Positions 25,837-35,197 of a stretch of 64,000 nt of DNA are shown here, one piece after another. This stretch comes from JALHFZ01 sp963674625 (GTDB lineage Bacteria > Synergistota > Synergistia > Synergistales > Aminobacteriaceae). The DNA lies in assembly GCA_963674625.2 (NCBI GenBank), contig CAXXXO010000004.1:1054001-1118000 (forward strand). The letters run 5' to 3'. Position 1 is the stretch's first letter; every line of letters starts with the position of its first letter. Under the pieces are notes generated by a model, which was not told where the DNA came from, made no database searches, and worked only from the letters and a program-made list of their open reading frames with translations. The position numbers were made by a program, and so were the translations under genes.

Positions 25837-27060
25837 TCAAAGTTTTTTCTTGAAGAATTTCCCTCCCTGCACAATGGCGAGGATCTTGTCCCGGTTCTGA
25901 AAGACCGTGACATCCTTCAGCGGGTCGCCGTCGATGACGAGAAAATCCGCGTATTTTCCCGGTTCGATGGTGCCGACTTTCTCGGATATCCCCATGAGCT
26001 CCGCGTTATCCTTCGTGGTGCAGAGGATCGCCTTCATCGGCCCCATGATCCGGGCCTTCAGCTCGACCTCGAGGGCTTTGTAGGGCTGTCCCGAACCGAC
26101 CACGTCCGATCCGGAGCCTATCTTCAGCCCTTCTTCGAAGGCGATGGCGAGGGCGTTCTCAGAGTGCTTCTGCACTTCCTTCATCTTGCGGAGGAAATAG
26201 GAGGGAATGCCGAACTCTTCTCCTCTCCTCGCCATGATGTCGTAGGTCGCCATGGTCGGAACAAGCCAGCACCCCTTCTCCTTGAGCAGGCGGGCGGTCT
26301 CCCGGTCGAGATAGTTGCCGTGTTCTATACTGTGAACGCCCGCTTCAGCGCAGGCTTTCATGCTCCGGTTGGAGTAGTTGTGGGAGAGGACGGTCTTGCC
26401 GGCGGCCTTTGCCTCATAGACAATGGCGGCGAGCTCCTCCGGGGAGTACTGGACAGTGTCCGGCTCGTCCGACGGGCTGGCGCACCCGCCGCCGGCCATG
26501 ACCTTTATATAGTCCGCCCCGCGGCGAAGCTGCTCTCTTGCTGCTTTGCGTACCTCGTCCACTCCGTCTGCGATGACGCCGAGCATTCCTCCGTCGATGC
26601 AGGGGCCAATCTCCGTGGGAAGGCGCACATCGGCATGTCCCCCGGTCATGGAGAGGACCCTTCCGCAGACCTGCATTCTCGGGGCAACGATCAGCCCCTG
26701 TTTCTGGGCCTCCCGGAAGCCTGCGTCGGCCCCTCCCGCATCCCGCACAGTAGTGAAGCCTTGATAGAGAGTATCCTCGAGGATTTTTGCCGCCATGAAA
26801 CATCCCATGGATGGAAGAAATTTCCTGTGCAGATCCCCCAGGTCGTTCGTAAAAAGGGATGCGTGAATATGGCCGTCGATGAGGCCGGGCATGAGGGTTT
26901 TTCCCCTGCAGTCGACGGCCTCCGCTCCGGAAAGGCCGGGAGCTTTTCCGGAGCCGGTCTCTTTGATGATTCCGTCTTCCGAGAGGACCCAGGCAGGGTA
27001 GGCGGGATCCCGACCGGTGCAGTCGAGCAGCGTAGCGTCAGTAAAAAGAAGCATGCTCAT
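25837..27060 (-). CDS. amidohydrolase-family metal-dependent hydrolase
   Basis: Imidazolonepropionase/Xaa-Pro-dipeptidase-like amidohydrolase of 407 residues, with a TIM barrel and the usual metal set: LIDGHIHASL (HxH, residues about 60-69), carboxylated Lys in ADYIKVMAGGG, His in LSHNYSNRS, His in SIEHGNYLD, and Asp in IGSGSDVVGSG. Related enzymes act on Xaa-Pro or Xaa-Arg/Lys dipeptides and on cyclic ureides; the exact substrate is not decided. ATG 27060 follows AAGGAGGTC. It lies 13 bases behind a sodium symporter gene, so it most likely hydrolyses the solute brought in by that symporter. Confidence 0.88.
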   Translation of the reverse strand: MSMLLFTDATLLDCTGRDPAYPAWVLSEDGIIKETGSGKAPGLSGAEAVDCRGKTLMPGLIDGHIHASLFTNDLGDLHRKFLPSMGCFMAAKILEDTLYQGFTTVRDAGGADAGFREAQKQGLIVAPRMQVCGRVLSMTGGHADVRLPTEIGPCIDGGMLGVIADGVDEVRKAAREQLRRGADYIKVMAGGGCASPSDEPDTVQYSPEELAAIVYEAKAAGKTVLSHNYSNRSMKACAEAGVHSIEHGNYLDRETARLLKEKGCWLVPTMATYDIMARRGEEFGIPSYFLRKMKEVQKHSENALAIAFEEGLKIGSGSDVVGSGQPYKALEVELKARIMGPMKAILCTTKDNAELMGISEKVGTIEPGKYADFLVIDGDPLKDVTVFQNRDKILAIVQGGKFFKKKL

Positions 27061-27073
27061 TTCTCTGACCTCC

Positions 27074-28471
27074 TTATCGTGTGCCGGAGAGGGGATGTTT
27101 TCTCCTCAGCAGATAGAGCGCCAGGATCGCAAGGGGTGCCGCAACGAGGACCGGCGGGTAGGTCTTTCCAAGTACCCATCCGGCGTTTTTGGCCGTCTCC
27201 CAGACAATGGTGACAACTCCCCCGGTGAAGATGGAAACGATGCCTCCGAGGGGGGTGGTTTTCTCTGGCCAGGTGACCGCCGCCAGAAGGGCTGGGGTGA
27301 TGGCCGCCCCATACATGGTATAGGTATACTGCTGCAGGATCAGGAGTTCGGGATAGTACTGGATGACTACGTAGGCGAGAATGCCGAGGCCGAGCACGCT
27401 GGCCCGGGAGACGAAGAGCTTGCGCTCCGTCGGGGCAGTCGGATTGACGAAGCGGGCGTAGACGTCCCAGCTCATATTCACCCCCACGGACAAAAGAAAC
27501 GAGTTTGCGGTGGTGACGATGAAGGCCGTGATCGCCGCGACGCAGATCCCTCCGATGACGGTGGGCATTCCGTGGGTTGCCAGGTGGACGAAGGCCTGGG
27601 CGGCATTGATATCCGGATAGAGAGCCCTCGAGGTGATGGCCGCAGCCGCCACGAAGAGGTAGGTTGCCGTACAGCCGATCATCCAGCCGATTCCGCTTCT
27701 CATGGCCGTCTTTTCATCTTTCGCGGCGAAAAAACGCTGATACATATTCTGGTCTCCCATAACATAGAAAAAGACCGGGAAAAAGAAGCCCAGAAGCTGA
27801 GGAAAAGTGATCGCTCCCCAACCCAGATGTCCCGGAGGAAGGTTCGCAGCTACCCAGCTCCATCCTCCCGCCATGGAGATGGCCATGGGTACTCCGATTA
27901 CGAGACCGACCATCATCATGCAGCAGCTCAGGAAGTCCGTGTAGGCGACGGAATAGAGGCCGCCGAAGAGGGCCGTGGCGACGATGACGCCGAAGGCGAT
28001 GAGGGTGCCGATATTGGCGGGGACGCCGAGAATGGAATTGAGTATCAGTCCGACTCCCCGATACTGGTAGGCGACGATGCCGATGTAGGCGAGCATGATG
28101 ATAAGAGTTGCGAGCACTCTGGCCACAGGGCCGTAGACTTTCTCGATCACTTCGGGAACCGTCTGGGCGTTCATCCTGCGGATCCGTTTCGCAACGAAGG
28201 CGAGGACGAACTGTCCTACGGGAGAACCCAGGGAAAAGGCGATGGCGGCCATGAGGCCGTACTGATATCCGCTGGCGGCCGGGCCGCCGAGGACCGTTCC
28301 CGCCCCCATCCATGTAGCCATGAGCGTTCCGATGAGAATGTAGGTCGGCAGTGTGCGCCCGGCGACGGAATAGTCTTCCTGGGTCTTGATCTTTTTTCCG
28401 TAATAAATTCCGACGGCGGTGATTACAACAAGATATGTGACAACAGCGTAAAAAGCGAAGGTCAACTGCAC
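27074..28471 (-). CDS. sodium:solute symporter (SSS family)
   Basis: Na+-coupled uptake carrier of 465 residues with about 13 predicted helices. Landmarks of the SSS/PutP-PanF fold are DYSVAGRTLPTYILIGTLMA, WMGAGTVLGGPAASGYQYG, YSVAYTDFLSCCMMMVGLVI and the conserved loop VTTANSFLLSVGVNMSWDVY in the Na+ site region. I choose GTG 28471, eight bases after GGGGAGG; earlier in-frame starts at 28480 and 28531 are possible. Operon with the amidohydrolase. Solute unknown, likely an amino acid derivative. Confidence 0.9.
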   Translation of the reverse strand: MQLTFAFYAVVTYLVVITAVGIYYGKKIKTQEDYSVAGRTLPTYILIGTLMATWMGAGTVLGGPAASGYQYGLMAAIAFSLGSPVGQFVLAFVAKRIRRMNAQTVPEVIEKVYGPVARVLATLIIMLAYIGIVAYQYRGVGLILNSILGVPANIGTLIAFGVIVATALFGGLYSVAYTDFLSCCMMMVGLVIGVPMAISMAGGWSWVAANLPPGHLGWGAITFPQLLGFFFPVFFYVMGDQNMYQRFFAAKDEKTAMRSGIGWMIGCTATYLFVAAAAITSRALYPDINAAQAFVHLATHGMPTVIGGICVAAITAFIVTTANSFLLSVGVNMSWDVYARFVNPTAPTERKLFVSRASVLGLGILAYVVIQYYPELLILQQYTYTMYGAAITPALLAAVTWPEKTTPLGGIVSIFTGGVVTIVWETAKNAGWVLGKTYPPVLVAAPLAILALYLLRRKHPLSGTR

Positions 28472-28616
28472 TCTCTCCACCTCCCCGTGAGCGAACAGCA
28501 AAGACACGTCACAACTGCAGCGCAGGATCAAAAAGAAGGGAGCAAGCAGAATGGTTTCGCCCCTGAACCACCTCCCCCGAAAAAATCAAAAGTATTGTGC
28601 AAAAACAATTGCAGCA

Positions 28617-28645
28617 ATCATAGTTCTGCGGAGAGAGAACGTCAA
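28617..28645 (-). promoter_or_regulatory. sigma70 promoter for symporter-amidohydrolase operon
   Basis: On the reverse strand TTGACG (28645-28640), a 17-base spacer and TATGAT (28622-28617). Transcription would start near 28610, giving a 140-base 5' leader before the symporter. Confidence 0.6.
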
Positions 28646-28681
28646 TTACAATAGTGTCATTTTTTAAAAAACGTGGAAAAT

Positions 28682-28706
28682 AAAATCCGATCATAGAAAG
28701 GATTTT
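28682..28706 (-). terminator. terminator of hom
   Basis: Immediately after the hom stop, AAAATCC and GGATTTT arms on the reverse strand are followed by an A then TTTT. A 7-bp stem in a good position. Confidence 0.55.
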
Positions 28707-28707
28707 T

Positions 28708-29759
28708 TCAGCCCTTCGCCGGTGAAAATAAGGATCGTCTTCCGGCAGCCAGGGCAATCATGTCCGCAAGAATTGCCTGCCCTGTCTCCCTTCTTCCCGC
28801 CCCAGGTCCGATGATGGTGATGTTCGGCAGGTTGTCCGCCGTGAAGGTGAGGGCGTTCATAACCCCGCCCACGGAGGCGAGGGGATGGGAAAGGGGAAGT
28901 TCGGCCGGAGCAACCGAGGCGCGACGGAGTCTCCCTGCCGGACAGCCCTGGCGACCAGTTTGATCCGTTTTCCCCGGGACAGGGCGGAGGCAATATCCCC
29001 CCGGGTTATCCCCGAAATCCCCTTCCGCTGAACATCGCCGAGAGGGAGGGGATGACCGAAGACGATTCCAGCGAGAATCTGGGCCTTCACCGCCGCATCC
29101 CACCCGTCCACATCCCCCGAGGGGTCCGCCTCGGCATACCCCTTTTCCTTTGCCTCGGCGAGGGCCTCGTCGTATTCAAGCCCCTCTTCCATCCTGGTGA
29201 GAAGAAAATTGGTGGTGCCGTTCACGATTCCTTCCGCCGAAGAAATGGTGCATCCCGCCATGGCCTCCATGGCGAGACTGAGGGTGGGGGTGCCGCTCAT
29301 CACCGAACCTTCGAAACGGTAGGCGCAGCCGTTCTGTTCGGCGAGATCCCGAAGTTCCTCCATGGCCACTGAAAGGGGGCCCTTGCTGGAGGTGACCACG
29401 GAGCGTCCGGCGCGCAGAGCCTTCCGCGAGAAAGAAAGCCCCGGTTCTCCCGTCTGCAGGTTCGTCGGGGTTGCATCGATAACCAGGTCAACGCCGGGAA
29501 GAAGGACCGCTTCGTCGGCAGAAAGTCCGGCCGTTCCCAGAGAATCCCCTCCTTCCGCCCGGCGGAGAAGCTCGGAAAGTGAGAGTCCCCCGAGGTTAAC
29601 CGAGGCGCCGTGGTTTTTCGTCACAACCGCCGCAAGGGAAAACCGGAACCCCCATTTCTTTTCCAGTTCCTTCTCCTTTTCCTCCAGTATTCGGACAAGC
29701 CCCTGCCCGACATTGCCGAAGCCGATAAGGCACAGCCTCCGGACCGGTGTTTTCTCCAC
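28708..29759 (-). pseudogene. hom: homoserine dehydrogenase, single frameshift near C-terminus
   Basis: NAD(P)-dependent enzyme making homoserine from aspartate semialdehyde for threonine and methionine synthesis. The long frame has the Rossmann motif LCLIGFGNVGQGLVRIL, ATPTNLQTGEPG, the catalytic-domain stretch GIVNGTTNFLLTRMEEG and the Asp/Lys pair of EADPSGDVDGWDAAVKAQIL. The normal C-terminus (VAPAELPLSHPLASVGGVMN and NITIIGPGAGRRETGQAILA) is present but in another frame, running to the stop at 28708. The switch lies around 28918-28932 and needs one extra base. Real disruption and assembly error are both possible. GTG 29759 has GGGGGAAG upstream; ATG 29780 is an alternative. Short form without an ACT domain. 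Confidence 0.85.
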
Positions 29760-29925
29760 TCTTCTTCCCCCTTTTTCCATATTTTTCGCCCTCGGATGAT
29801 TTTCAAAACGATGCTGCAAAGAAAACTCTTTCCGGTGCATTTCCTCTTGCTTTCTCCATTTTGCATATGGTATCACAGGTGTATATTGGGAGTACATTTT
29901 TGCGGTCCGACCGGGAGGAACAAGG

Positions 29926-31035
29926 GTGACTCAATTAAAAGACTCCAAAGGAAGGGATGAAACACAGTCTCTTCTCTTTGCAGCCACCGGATTCTTCGGC
30001 TCAACTTCGAAGGGCGAAGCGGTCAGCCTTCATACTCTCTCAAACGGGTGGATGACCCTGCGCCTTCTCGATTTCGGCGGGGCGGTCCATTCCATCGATG
30101 TTCCGGACCGGCAGGGCCAAAGGGAGAACATCCTTCTGGGCTACGACACTTTGTCAGAATACGAACAGGACAACTGCTGGTGCGGCATGCTCTGCGGACC
30201 CGTGGCGGGGCGGATCGCCGGTGCTTCCTACGAGCTCGACGGAGTCAAGACCGTCCTCCAGGCAAACGACGGATCGTCCTGCCTTCACAGCGGCCCGGTG
30301 GGTTTTTCGAAAAGCCTCTGGCGTGGAGAGGCCTTCTGCGATGGCCGCTTTGCCGGGGTTCGCTTCACCCTGACCACGCTCCCGGGGCAATGGGGGTTTC
30401 CCGGAGTTCTGCTGGTCACGGCCACTTATTCTCTGGACCGGGAGGGGCTTTTTTCCCTGGAATGGGAGGGACGAAGCTCCGCGCCCGTGCTTTTCGCTCC
30501 GACTTTCCACGGATATTTCAACCTGGGGGGTCCGTCGTCCCTTTCCGCTGCGGAGTGTACCCTTTCTCTCGACGCCGGCCATTTTATGCCCCTCGACGAA
30601 AAAAACCTTCCCTGCCTGCCGGAAGGTGTGGAGGGAAGGGCCTTCGATTTCCGCGTCCCCCGCTCTCCGGAAGCCCCTCTTCGAACACCGGAACTTCAGA
30701 TTCTCCGGGGAAAGGGGTATGACCACCCCTTCGTTCTGTCGGAGGGCAGAGATGCAGCCGTTCCCTGCGCCGTCCTCTATCACAGGAAAAGCGGCCGGCG
30801 CATGGAACTCTTCACCGACCAGCCCGTGGTCATTCTCTACACCGGGGGCAATCTCAGTTCCTCCCAGAAGTTTTCGGAAGGACGCCGTGGCAGCCCTCAC
30901 CTCGCCCTGGCCCTCGAACCCCAGGGGTATCCCAACGCCTCTGCCCATCCGTCCCTGCCCCTGCCGGTTCTCCGTCCGGGTGAGGTATGGCGCAGCCGCT
31001 CCGCGTGGCGTTTTTCCGTCCCGCGGGAGGAGTGA
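29926..31035 (+). CDS. aldose 1-epimerase (galactose mutarotase) family
   Basis: Sugar mutarotase-fold protein of 369 residues that would interconvert alpha and beta hexose anomers. The GalM landmarks are present: LLDFGGAVHSIDVPDRQG, ILLGYDTLSEYE, GPVAGRIAGASYELDG, the catalytic His in APTFHGYFNLGG (residue about 200) and the catalytic Glu in LALALEPQGYPNA (about 330). It begins with GTG 29926 after GAGGAACAAG. Divergent from hom and upstream of pheA; a carbohydrate gene that stands alone here. Confidence 0.9.
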   Translation: MTQLKDSKGRDETQSLLFAATGFFGSTSKGEAVSLHTLSNGWMTLRLLDFGGAVHSIDVPDRQGQRENILLGYDTLSEYEQDNCWCGMLCGPVAGRIAGASYELDGVKTVLQANDGSSCLHSGPVGFSKSLWRGEAFCDGRFAGVRFTLTTLPGQWGFPGVLLVTATYSLDREGLFSLEWEGRSSAPVLFAPTFHGYFNLGGPSSLSAAECTLSLDAGHFMPLDEKNLPCLPEGVEGRAFDFRVPRSPEAPLRTPELQILRGKGYDHPFVLSEGRDAAVPCAVLYHRKSGRRMELFTDQPVVILYTGGNLSSSQKFSEGRRGSPHLALALEPQGYPNASAHPSLPLPVLRPGEVWRSRSAWRFSVPREE

Positions 31036-31142
31036 ATTGCAGGGATATCCACCCCCTTGTCTGCCTCCGGGGTGTGATACCATAGTCCAATCTTTTTTTG
31101 GAGATCAGCAGGTTAGGAAAGGGAGAAAAGGAGAGTGTTTTC

Positions 31143-32210
31143 ATGGAGAGAGAAAAACTGGGAGAATACCGGGAAAAAATTGACAGGATCGACGAAGCGA
31201 TAGGCCGTCTCATCGCCGAAAGGGCCGCTACGGCCCGTGAGATCGGCCGTGCCAAGAGAGGTTCTCCGGTCTACGACCCTGCCAGGGAGAACGCTGTCCT
31301 CGCCCGCGCCCGGACCTGCTGCCCCGGAGAGGACGGAGAAGGGGTGGAACGGATTTTCAGGGAGCTGATCTCCCTGTGCCGAAGCGTGCAGCTTCCTCCC
31401 CGGGTGGCCTTTCTCGGACCTGAGGGTTCTTTTTCTCACGAGGGAGTGCTTGCGGCCTTCGGAAGCTCCGCGGAGCTTCTGCCCTGCCCGTCCTTTGCCG
31501 AGGTCTTCCGGGCGGTGGAGAAGGGGACGGCCCCCCAGGGGGTCCTCCCGGCGGAGAACTCCATCGAGGGGACGGTCCTTCCGACCATGGACGCCTTCGT
31601 CACGGCGGAGAAGGACATCGCCATTCAGAACGAAGTCTCAATCCCGGTGAACCACGTCCTTGCCTCAGCGGGAAACTCGCTGAAGGAGATCAAAGAGGTG
31701 CTCTCCCACCCTCAGGCCCTGGGCCAGTGCCGGGAATGGCTTCAGAGGAACCTGCCTCTGGCCGCGCAGATCCCCGTAGGGAGCACGAGCGCCGCCGCCC
31801 TGGCCTCAGTCGGCAGGCCTGAACGGGCGGCCGTCTGCAGCGCCCTGGCTGCGAAGAACAATGGATTGAACATCCTGGAAGAGAGAATTCAGGACCGGGG
31901 GGGAAACACCACCCGGTTTTGGGTGGTCGGGCGGGGGAAGGCCGCGCCGGGAGAGCGGAACAAGACGTCCTTCCTCTTCAACGTGCAGCACAGGCCGGGG
32001 CATCTCTTCTCGGCCCTCCAGCCCCTGTACGACAACGGCCTCAACCTCACCCACATCCAGTCCAGGCCGCTTTCGGGCAGCTCCTTCGAATATTATTTCT
32101 TCATCGACGTGGAAGGGCACATGGACGACGAGCCGGTCAGGCGAGCGCTTTCGTCAATGTCGGAAAGGACGGTATTCCTTCGGATTCTCGGCTCCTATCC
32201 GTGCCGCTGA
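31143..32210 (+). CDS. pheA: bifunctional chorismate mutase / prephenate dehydratase (P-protein)
   Basis: Makes phenylpyruvate from chorismate in phenylalanine synthesis. Domains in order over 355 residues: AroQ-type chorismate mutase (1-85; YREKIDRIDEAIGRLIAERA, TAREIGRAK), prephenate dehydratase (88-270; RVAFLGPEGSFSHEGVLAAF, PAENSIEGTV and the catalytic TRF in DRGGNTTRFWVVG), and an ACT domain for feedback by Phe (280-355; FNVQHRPGHLFSALQPLYDN and LTHIQSRPLSGSSFEYYFF). ATG 31143 with GGAGAG upstream. Its end overlaps the convergent aroK gene by 74 bases. Confidence 0.95.
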   Translation: MEREKLGEYREKIDRIDEAIGRLIAERAATAREIGRAKRGSPVYDPARENAVLARARTCCPGEDGEGVERIFRELISLCRSVQLPPRVAFLGPEGSFSHEGVLAAFGSSAELLPCPSFAEVFRAVEKGTAPQGVLPAENSIEGTVLPTMDAFVTAEKDIAIQNEVSIPVNHVLASAGNSLKEIKEVLSHPQALGQCREWLQRNLPLAAQIPVGSTSAAALASVGRPERAAVCSALAAKNNGLNILEERIQDRGGNTTRFWVVGRGKAAPGERNKTSFLFNVQHRPGHLFSALQPLYDNGLNLTHIQSRPLSGSSFEYYFFIDVEGHMDDEPVRRALSSMSERTVFLRILGSYPCR

Positions 32211-32721
32211 GCTCGAAAGACGTTCCTCCCAGGTCCTTCAGAATCCGGTCCGCTACGGACGAGACGGAAAACTCGTCCGTGGCCACCCGGATGTGGCACG
32301 CGGAATAGGCGTGGTGCCGTTTCTCCATAAGGGTCCATACGTTGTTGCTTTCTAGGAGAGGACGACGGCGGTTCTCCCGCTTCGCCCTCTCGAGGACGGT
32401 CTCGGGCCGGACATCGAGGATCACGAGCCGAGCCCGGTCGAGGATCATGTTCCGGAGCTGCTCGTTCACGAGGGCTCCTCCTCCCAGAGATACGATCTGC
32501 CGTTCCCCCTCGAGGGCGTCGGCCACTGCGGAATATTCGTGGGCCCGGAAGGCCGGCTCCCCGAAACGGGAGAAGATATCACCCACCGCCATGCCCGTCC
32601 GCTGCTCGATCATCTCGTCCGTGTCGATGAAGGTCCATCCCAGGCGGGCGGACAGAGTCTTTCCGACGCTCGTCTTGCCGGAGCACATGAATCCCCCGAG
32701 GAAAATGCTTTTCTCAGCCAT
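32137..32721 (-). CDS. aroK: shikimate kinase
   Basis: Phosphorylates shikimate at the 3-hydroxyl with ATP, one step before the enolpyruvyl transfer by AroA. Walker A is GFMCSGKTSVGKTLS (residues 9-23), the shikimate-binding Asp is in FIDTDEMIEQRTG, the Arg in FRAHE, the glycine loop in IVSLGGGALV and the lid region in RRRPLLESN. At 194 residues it is about 20 longer than usual, and the extra C-terminus (TDRSRESEGIPSFPTLTKAL) is exactly the part encoded antisense to the end of pheA. Overlaps the aroC stop by 8 bases; last gene of the aro operon. Confidence 0.93.
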   Translation of the reverse strand: MAEKSIFLGGFMCSGKTSVGKTLSARLGWTFIDTDEMIEQRTGMAVGDIFSRFGEPAFRAHEYSAVADALEGERQIVSLGGGALVNEQLRNMILDRARLVILDVRPETVLERAKRENRRRPLLESNNVWTLMEKRHHAYSACHIRVATDEFSVSSVADRILKDLGGTSFELSGTDRSRESEGIPSFPTLTKALA

Positions 32722-33886
32722 GGATATTCCACCTCTCTGCCTCTCGCGAGTATGCCGTGAACCTCTCGATAAGATCCTTCATCCGATCGCTTCCGAATTG
32801 CTCCGCCACGGCCGACCCGAGAACCCAGGCCGTCATGGCCTCCGCCACCACGCAGGCGGCCGGTACTGCGCAGACGTCGCTCCGTTCGCTGTGGGCGACG
32901 GCCGCTTTTCCTTCTCTGATATCGTAGGAGGGCAGGCCGGATTTCATGGTGGGGATGGGCTTCATGGCCGCCCGAATCAGAATTTCCCCTCCGGTGGTCA
33001 TGCCTCCCTCGATGCCGCCGCTCCGGTTCGTTCTTCTGGCCCAGCGGTCCTCCTCGATGGAAATACTGTCGTGTACGAGGCTTCCGGGAAGCTCCGCGCT
33101 TTTGAAGCCGAGGCCGAATTCCACGGCCTTGATCCCCGGAATTGCCATAATCGCCTGGGCCAGCTTTCCGTCGAGCCTGCCGTCCCATTCGGTGAAGGTC
33201 CCGATCCCCGCCGGAAGGCCCGTCACGGAGAGAACGAAGGTCCCCCCCAGGCTGTCCCCCTCCGAGGCGGCAGAGGTGATCCGCTCCTTCAGCTGAAGGG
33301 CGTCCTCCTCCCGGGCGAGGCCCATGTCTGAAGCGGCTGCATTTCTCCACTCCTCCCCGGTCTCCGGCAGAAAGGCGAAGACCCCGCCGACGGATTCCAC
33401 CGCTCCCCGGACGGCCACGCCGAGCTCCTCCAGAACCCTCCCGGCGAGGGCCCCCGCCAGAGTGCGGGGGGCGGTGCTCCGGGCGCTGGCCCGTTCGAGG
33501 ACGTTGCGCATGTCTTTATGGTCGAATTTGATCCCTCCGGAGAGATCGGCGTGGCCCGGACGGGGGGCCGACAGGGTTTTCAGTTCCTCCCCTTCCGCCG
33601 CTACGGACCAGGGGTCCATTACGGGGGCCCAGCGTTCCCACTCGGAGTTCTCCACGGAGATGCCCACCGGACCGCCGGTGGTCACTCCTCCCCGGATCCC
33701 TCCCCACAGGGTCAGATTGTCCCCTTCGAGGGCCATTCTCTTTCCCCGGCCGAAGCCCCGCCGCCGACGGGCGAGCATGGAGGCCAGATGGTCCCGGGAG
33801 ACGGCGAGCCCTGCGGGAAGGCCGTCCGCGATCACGAGAAGCCCCCGGCCGTGGGATTCGCCGCTCGTGAGGAATCTCCAGCTCAT
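32714..33886 (-). CDS. aroC: chorismate synthase
   Basis: FMN-dependent enzyme producing chorismate from EPSP. The 390-residue protein has the three family blocks: SGESHGRGLLVIADGLPAGL (with the conserved His), GGIKFDHKDMRNVLERASAR plus STAPRTLAGALAGRVLEELG, and IRAAMKPIPTM with HSERSDVCAVPAACVVAEAM near the C-terminus. Start ATG 33886 overlaps the aroA stop (ATGA type), so translation is coupled. Confidence 0.96.
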   Translation of the reverse strand: MSWRFLTSGESHGRGLLVIADGLPAGLAVSRDHLASMLARRRRGFGRGKRMALEGDNLTLWGGIRGGVTTGGPVGISVENSEWERWAPVMDPWSVAAEGEELKTLSAPRPGHADLSGGIKFDHKDMRNVLERASARSTAPRTLAGALAGRVLEELGVAVRGAVESVGGVFAFLPETGEEWRNAAASDMGLAREEDALQLKERITSAASEGDSLGGTFVLSVTGLPAGIGTFTEWDGRLDGKLAQAIMAIPGIKAVEFGLGFKSAELPGSLVHDSISIEEDRWARRTNRSGGIEGGMTTGGEILIRAAMKPIPTMKSGLPSYDIREGKAAVAHSERSDVCAVPAACVVAEAMTAWVLGSAVAEQFGSDRMKDLIERFTAYSREAERWNIHG

Positions 33887-35160
33887 GAGCGGGCGGACGC
33901 TCCCGAAAGCTCTTCGAGGGTGGAGAAAAAGGCCGGGTAGGAGATGCCCACGCATTCGGGATCGTCGATCTCCACCGGTGACGAAGCCGCCAGCCCCGCG
34001 ATGGAGAGGGCCATGGCGACCCGGTGATCTCCCCCCCCCGAGACCCTTCCTCCCGTCAGCTTTGCCGGTCCGGCGATCCTCCAGCCGTCCTCCAGTTCCG
34101 TGATCTTCACCCCCAGGGCGGAGAGCCCCTTCGCCATGGCGAGAATCCGGTCGCTCTCCTTGAAGCGCAGCTCCATGGCTCCCCGGATCTCGGTGATGCC
34201 GTCGGCCATGGCCGCGGCCACGGCGAGAACGGGCAGTTCGTCGATGAGCAGGGGAATCTCCTCCCCGGAGATCTCCGTTCCCCGAAGGCGGCTTGAATGG
34301 ACCGTCACGGTTCCCGTGGGTTCTCCTCCCCGAAGACCTGTTTTTTCCACTGTGAAAGTCAGCCCCATGCGTTCGAGGACCTGAAGCAGTCCTGTTCGGG
34401 TGGGGTTGAGCCCGACTCCCGGCAGCGTGACGGAGGAATCGGGAAGGATGGCTGCGGCGACGATCCAGAAGGCCGCGGAGGAGAAGTCGCCGGGGATCGT
34501 CCATTCCCCTCCCCGGGGTTTTTTCGAAGGGGCGATGGTGATGGATCGGCCGTCGAGGTAGAGGGGGATTCCCAGATGGGCGAGCATCCGCTCCGTGTGG
34601 TCCCGGGTGGGAAGGGGCTCGAGAACTGTGGTGGGCTCTTCGGCGGAAAGTCCCGCGAGAAGCAGGGCCGTTTTGACCTGGGCGCTGGCGTTTTCGAGGG
34701 AATGGGTTGCTCCCCTCAGGGGAGTTCCGGAGATCACCAGGGGCAGGGAGGAGCCCGCGATCTGCGCTCCCATCGCCCGGAGAGGCTGAACGACCCGCAT
34801 CATGGGACGCTTCGACAGAGAGACGTCTCCTGTGACGGTGGCGGACAGCCCCTTCGTTCCGGCGAGAAGACCGCAGAGGGTCCGGGCGGTGGTGCCCGAA
34901 TTTCCCGCGTCGAGGGCCTCCTTCGGAGAGGCGAGGCCGGAGGAGGAGACGGAAAGAGTGCTTCCCGAGAGGGAGATCGACGCCCCAAGCCTTTCAAGGC
35001 AGGAGAGGGTCGAGGCGCAGTCCGCGCCGCCGCAGAAATTGAGGACCGTTACCCCTTCTGTCGAAAGGGACCCGAGAAGGGCCGCTCTGTGGGATATGGA
35101 CTTGTCGCCGGGAAGATGAACCGTTCCCCTTATTCTTTTCGCCGGATTGATTCGCTTCAT
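33883..35160 (-). CDS. aroA: 3-phosphoshikimate 1-carboxyvinyltransferase (EPSP synthase)
   Basis: Condenses shikimate-3-phosphate with PEP. The protein of about 425 residues shows LPGDKSISHRAALLGSLSTE (S3P/PEP lysine, residues about 17-36), LDAGNSGTTARTLCGLL (the LxxGNxGTxxRx loop), GDVSLSKRPMMRVVQPLRAM, the catalytic Asp in LIDELPVLAVAA and RFKESDRILAMAKGLSALG. The loop has Gly-Asn-Ser-Gly-Thr-Thr, typical of class II-like enzymes. ATG 35160 or GTG 35169; spacing from GAGGGAG favours neither strongly. It is preceded by an attenuator-like leader of about 290 bases. Confidence 0.95.
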   Translation of the reverse strand: MKRINPAKRIRGTVHLPGDKSISHRAALLGSLSTEGVTVLNFCGGADCASTLSCLERLGASISLSGSTLSVSSSGLASPKEALDAGNSGTTARTLCGLLAGTKGLSATVTGDVSLSKRPMMRVVQPLRAMGAQIAGSSLPLVISGTPLRGATHSLENASAQVKTALLLAGLSAEEPTTVLEPLPTRDHTERMLAHLGIPLYLDGRSITIAPSKKPRGGEWTIPGDFSSAAFWIVAAAILPDSSVTLPGVGLNPTRTGLLQVLERMGLTFTVEKTGLRGGEPTGTVTVHSSRLRGTEISGEEIPLLIDELPVLAVAAAMADGITEIRGAMELRFKESDRILAMAKGLSALGVKITELEDGWRIAGPAKLTGGRVSGGGDHRVAMALSIAGLAASSPVEIDDPECVGISYPAFFSTLEELSGASARS

Positions 35161-35197
35161 TTTCTTCACGCTCCCTCTTTTGTAGTGGAAAATAAAA

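Noticed and set aside
32714..34504. aroC start as far upstream as 34504
   Set aside because: The added N-terminus lies inside aroA in another frame and is Arg/Gly/His-rich; chorismate synthase normally begins at the SWRF segment, at 33886.
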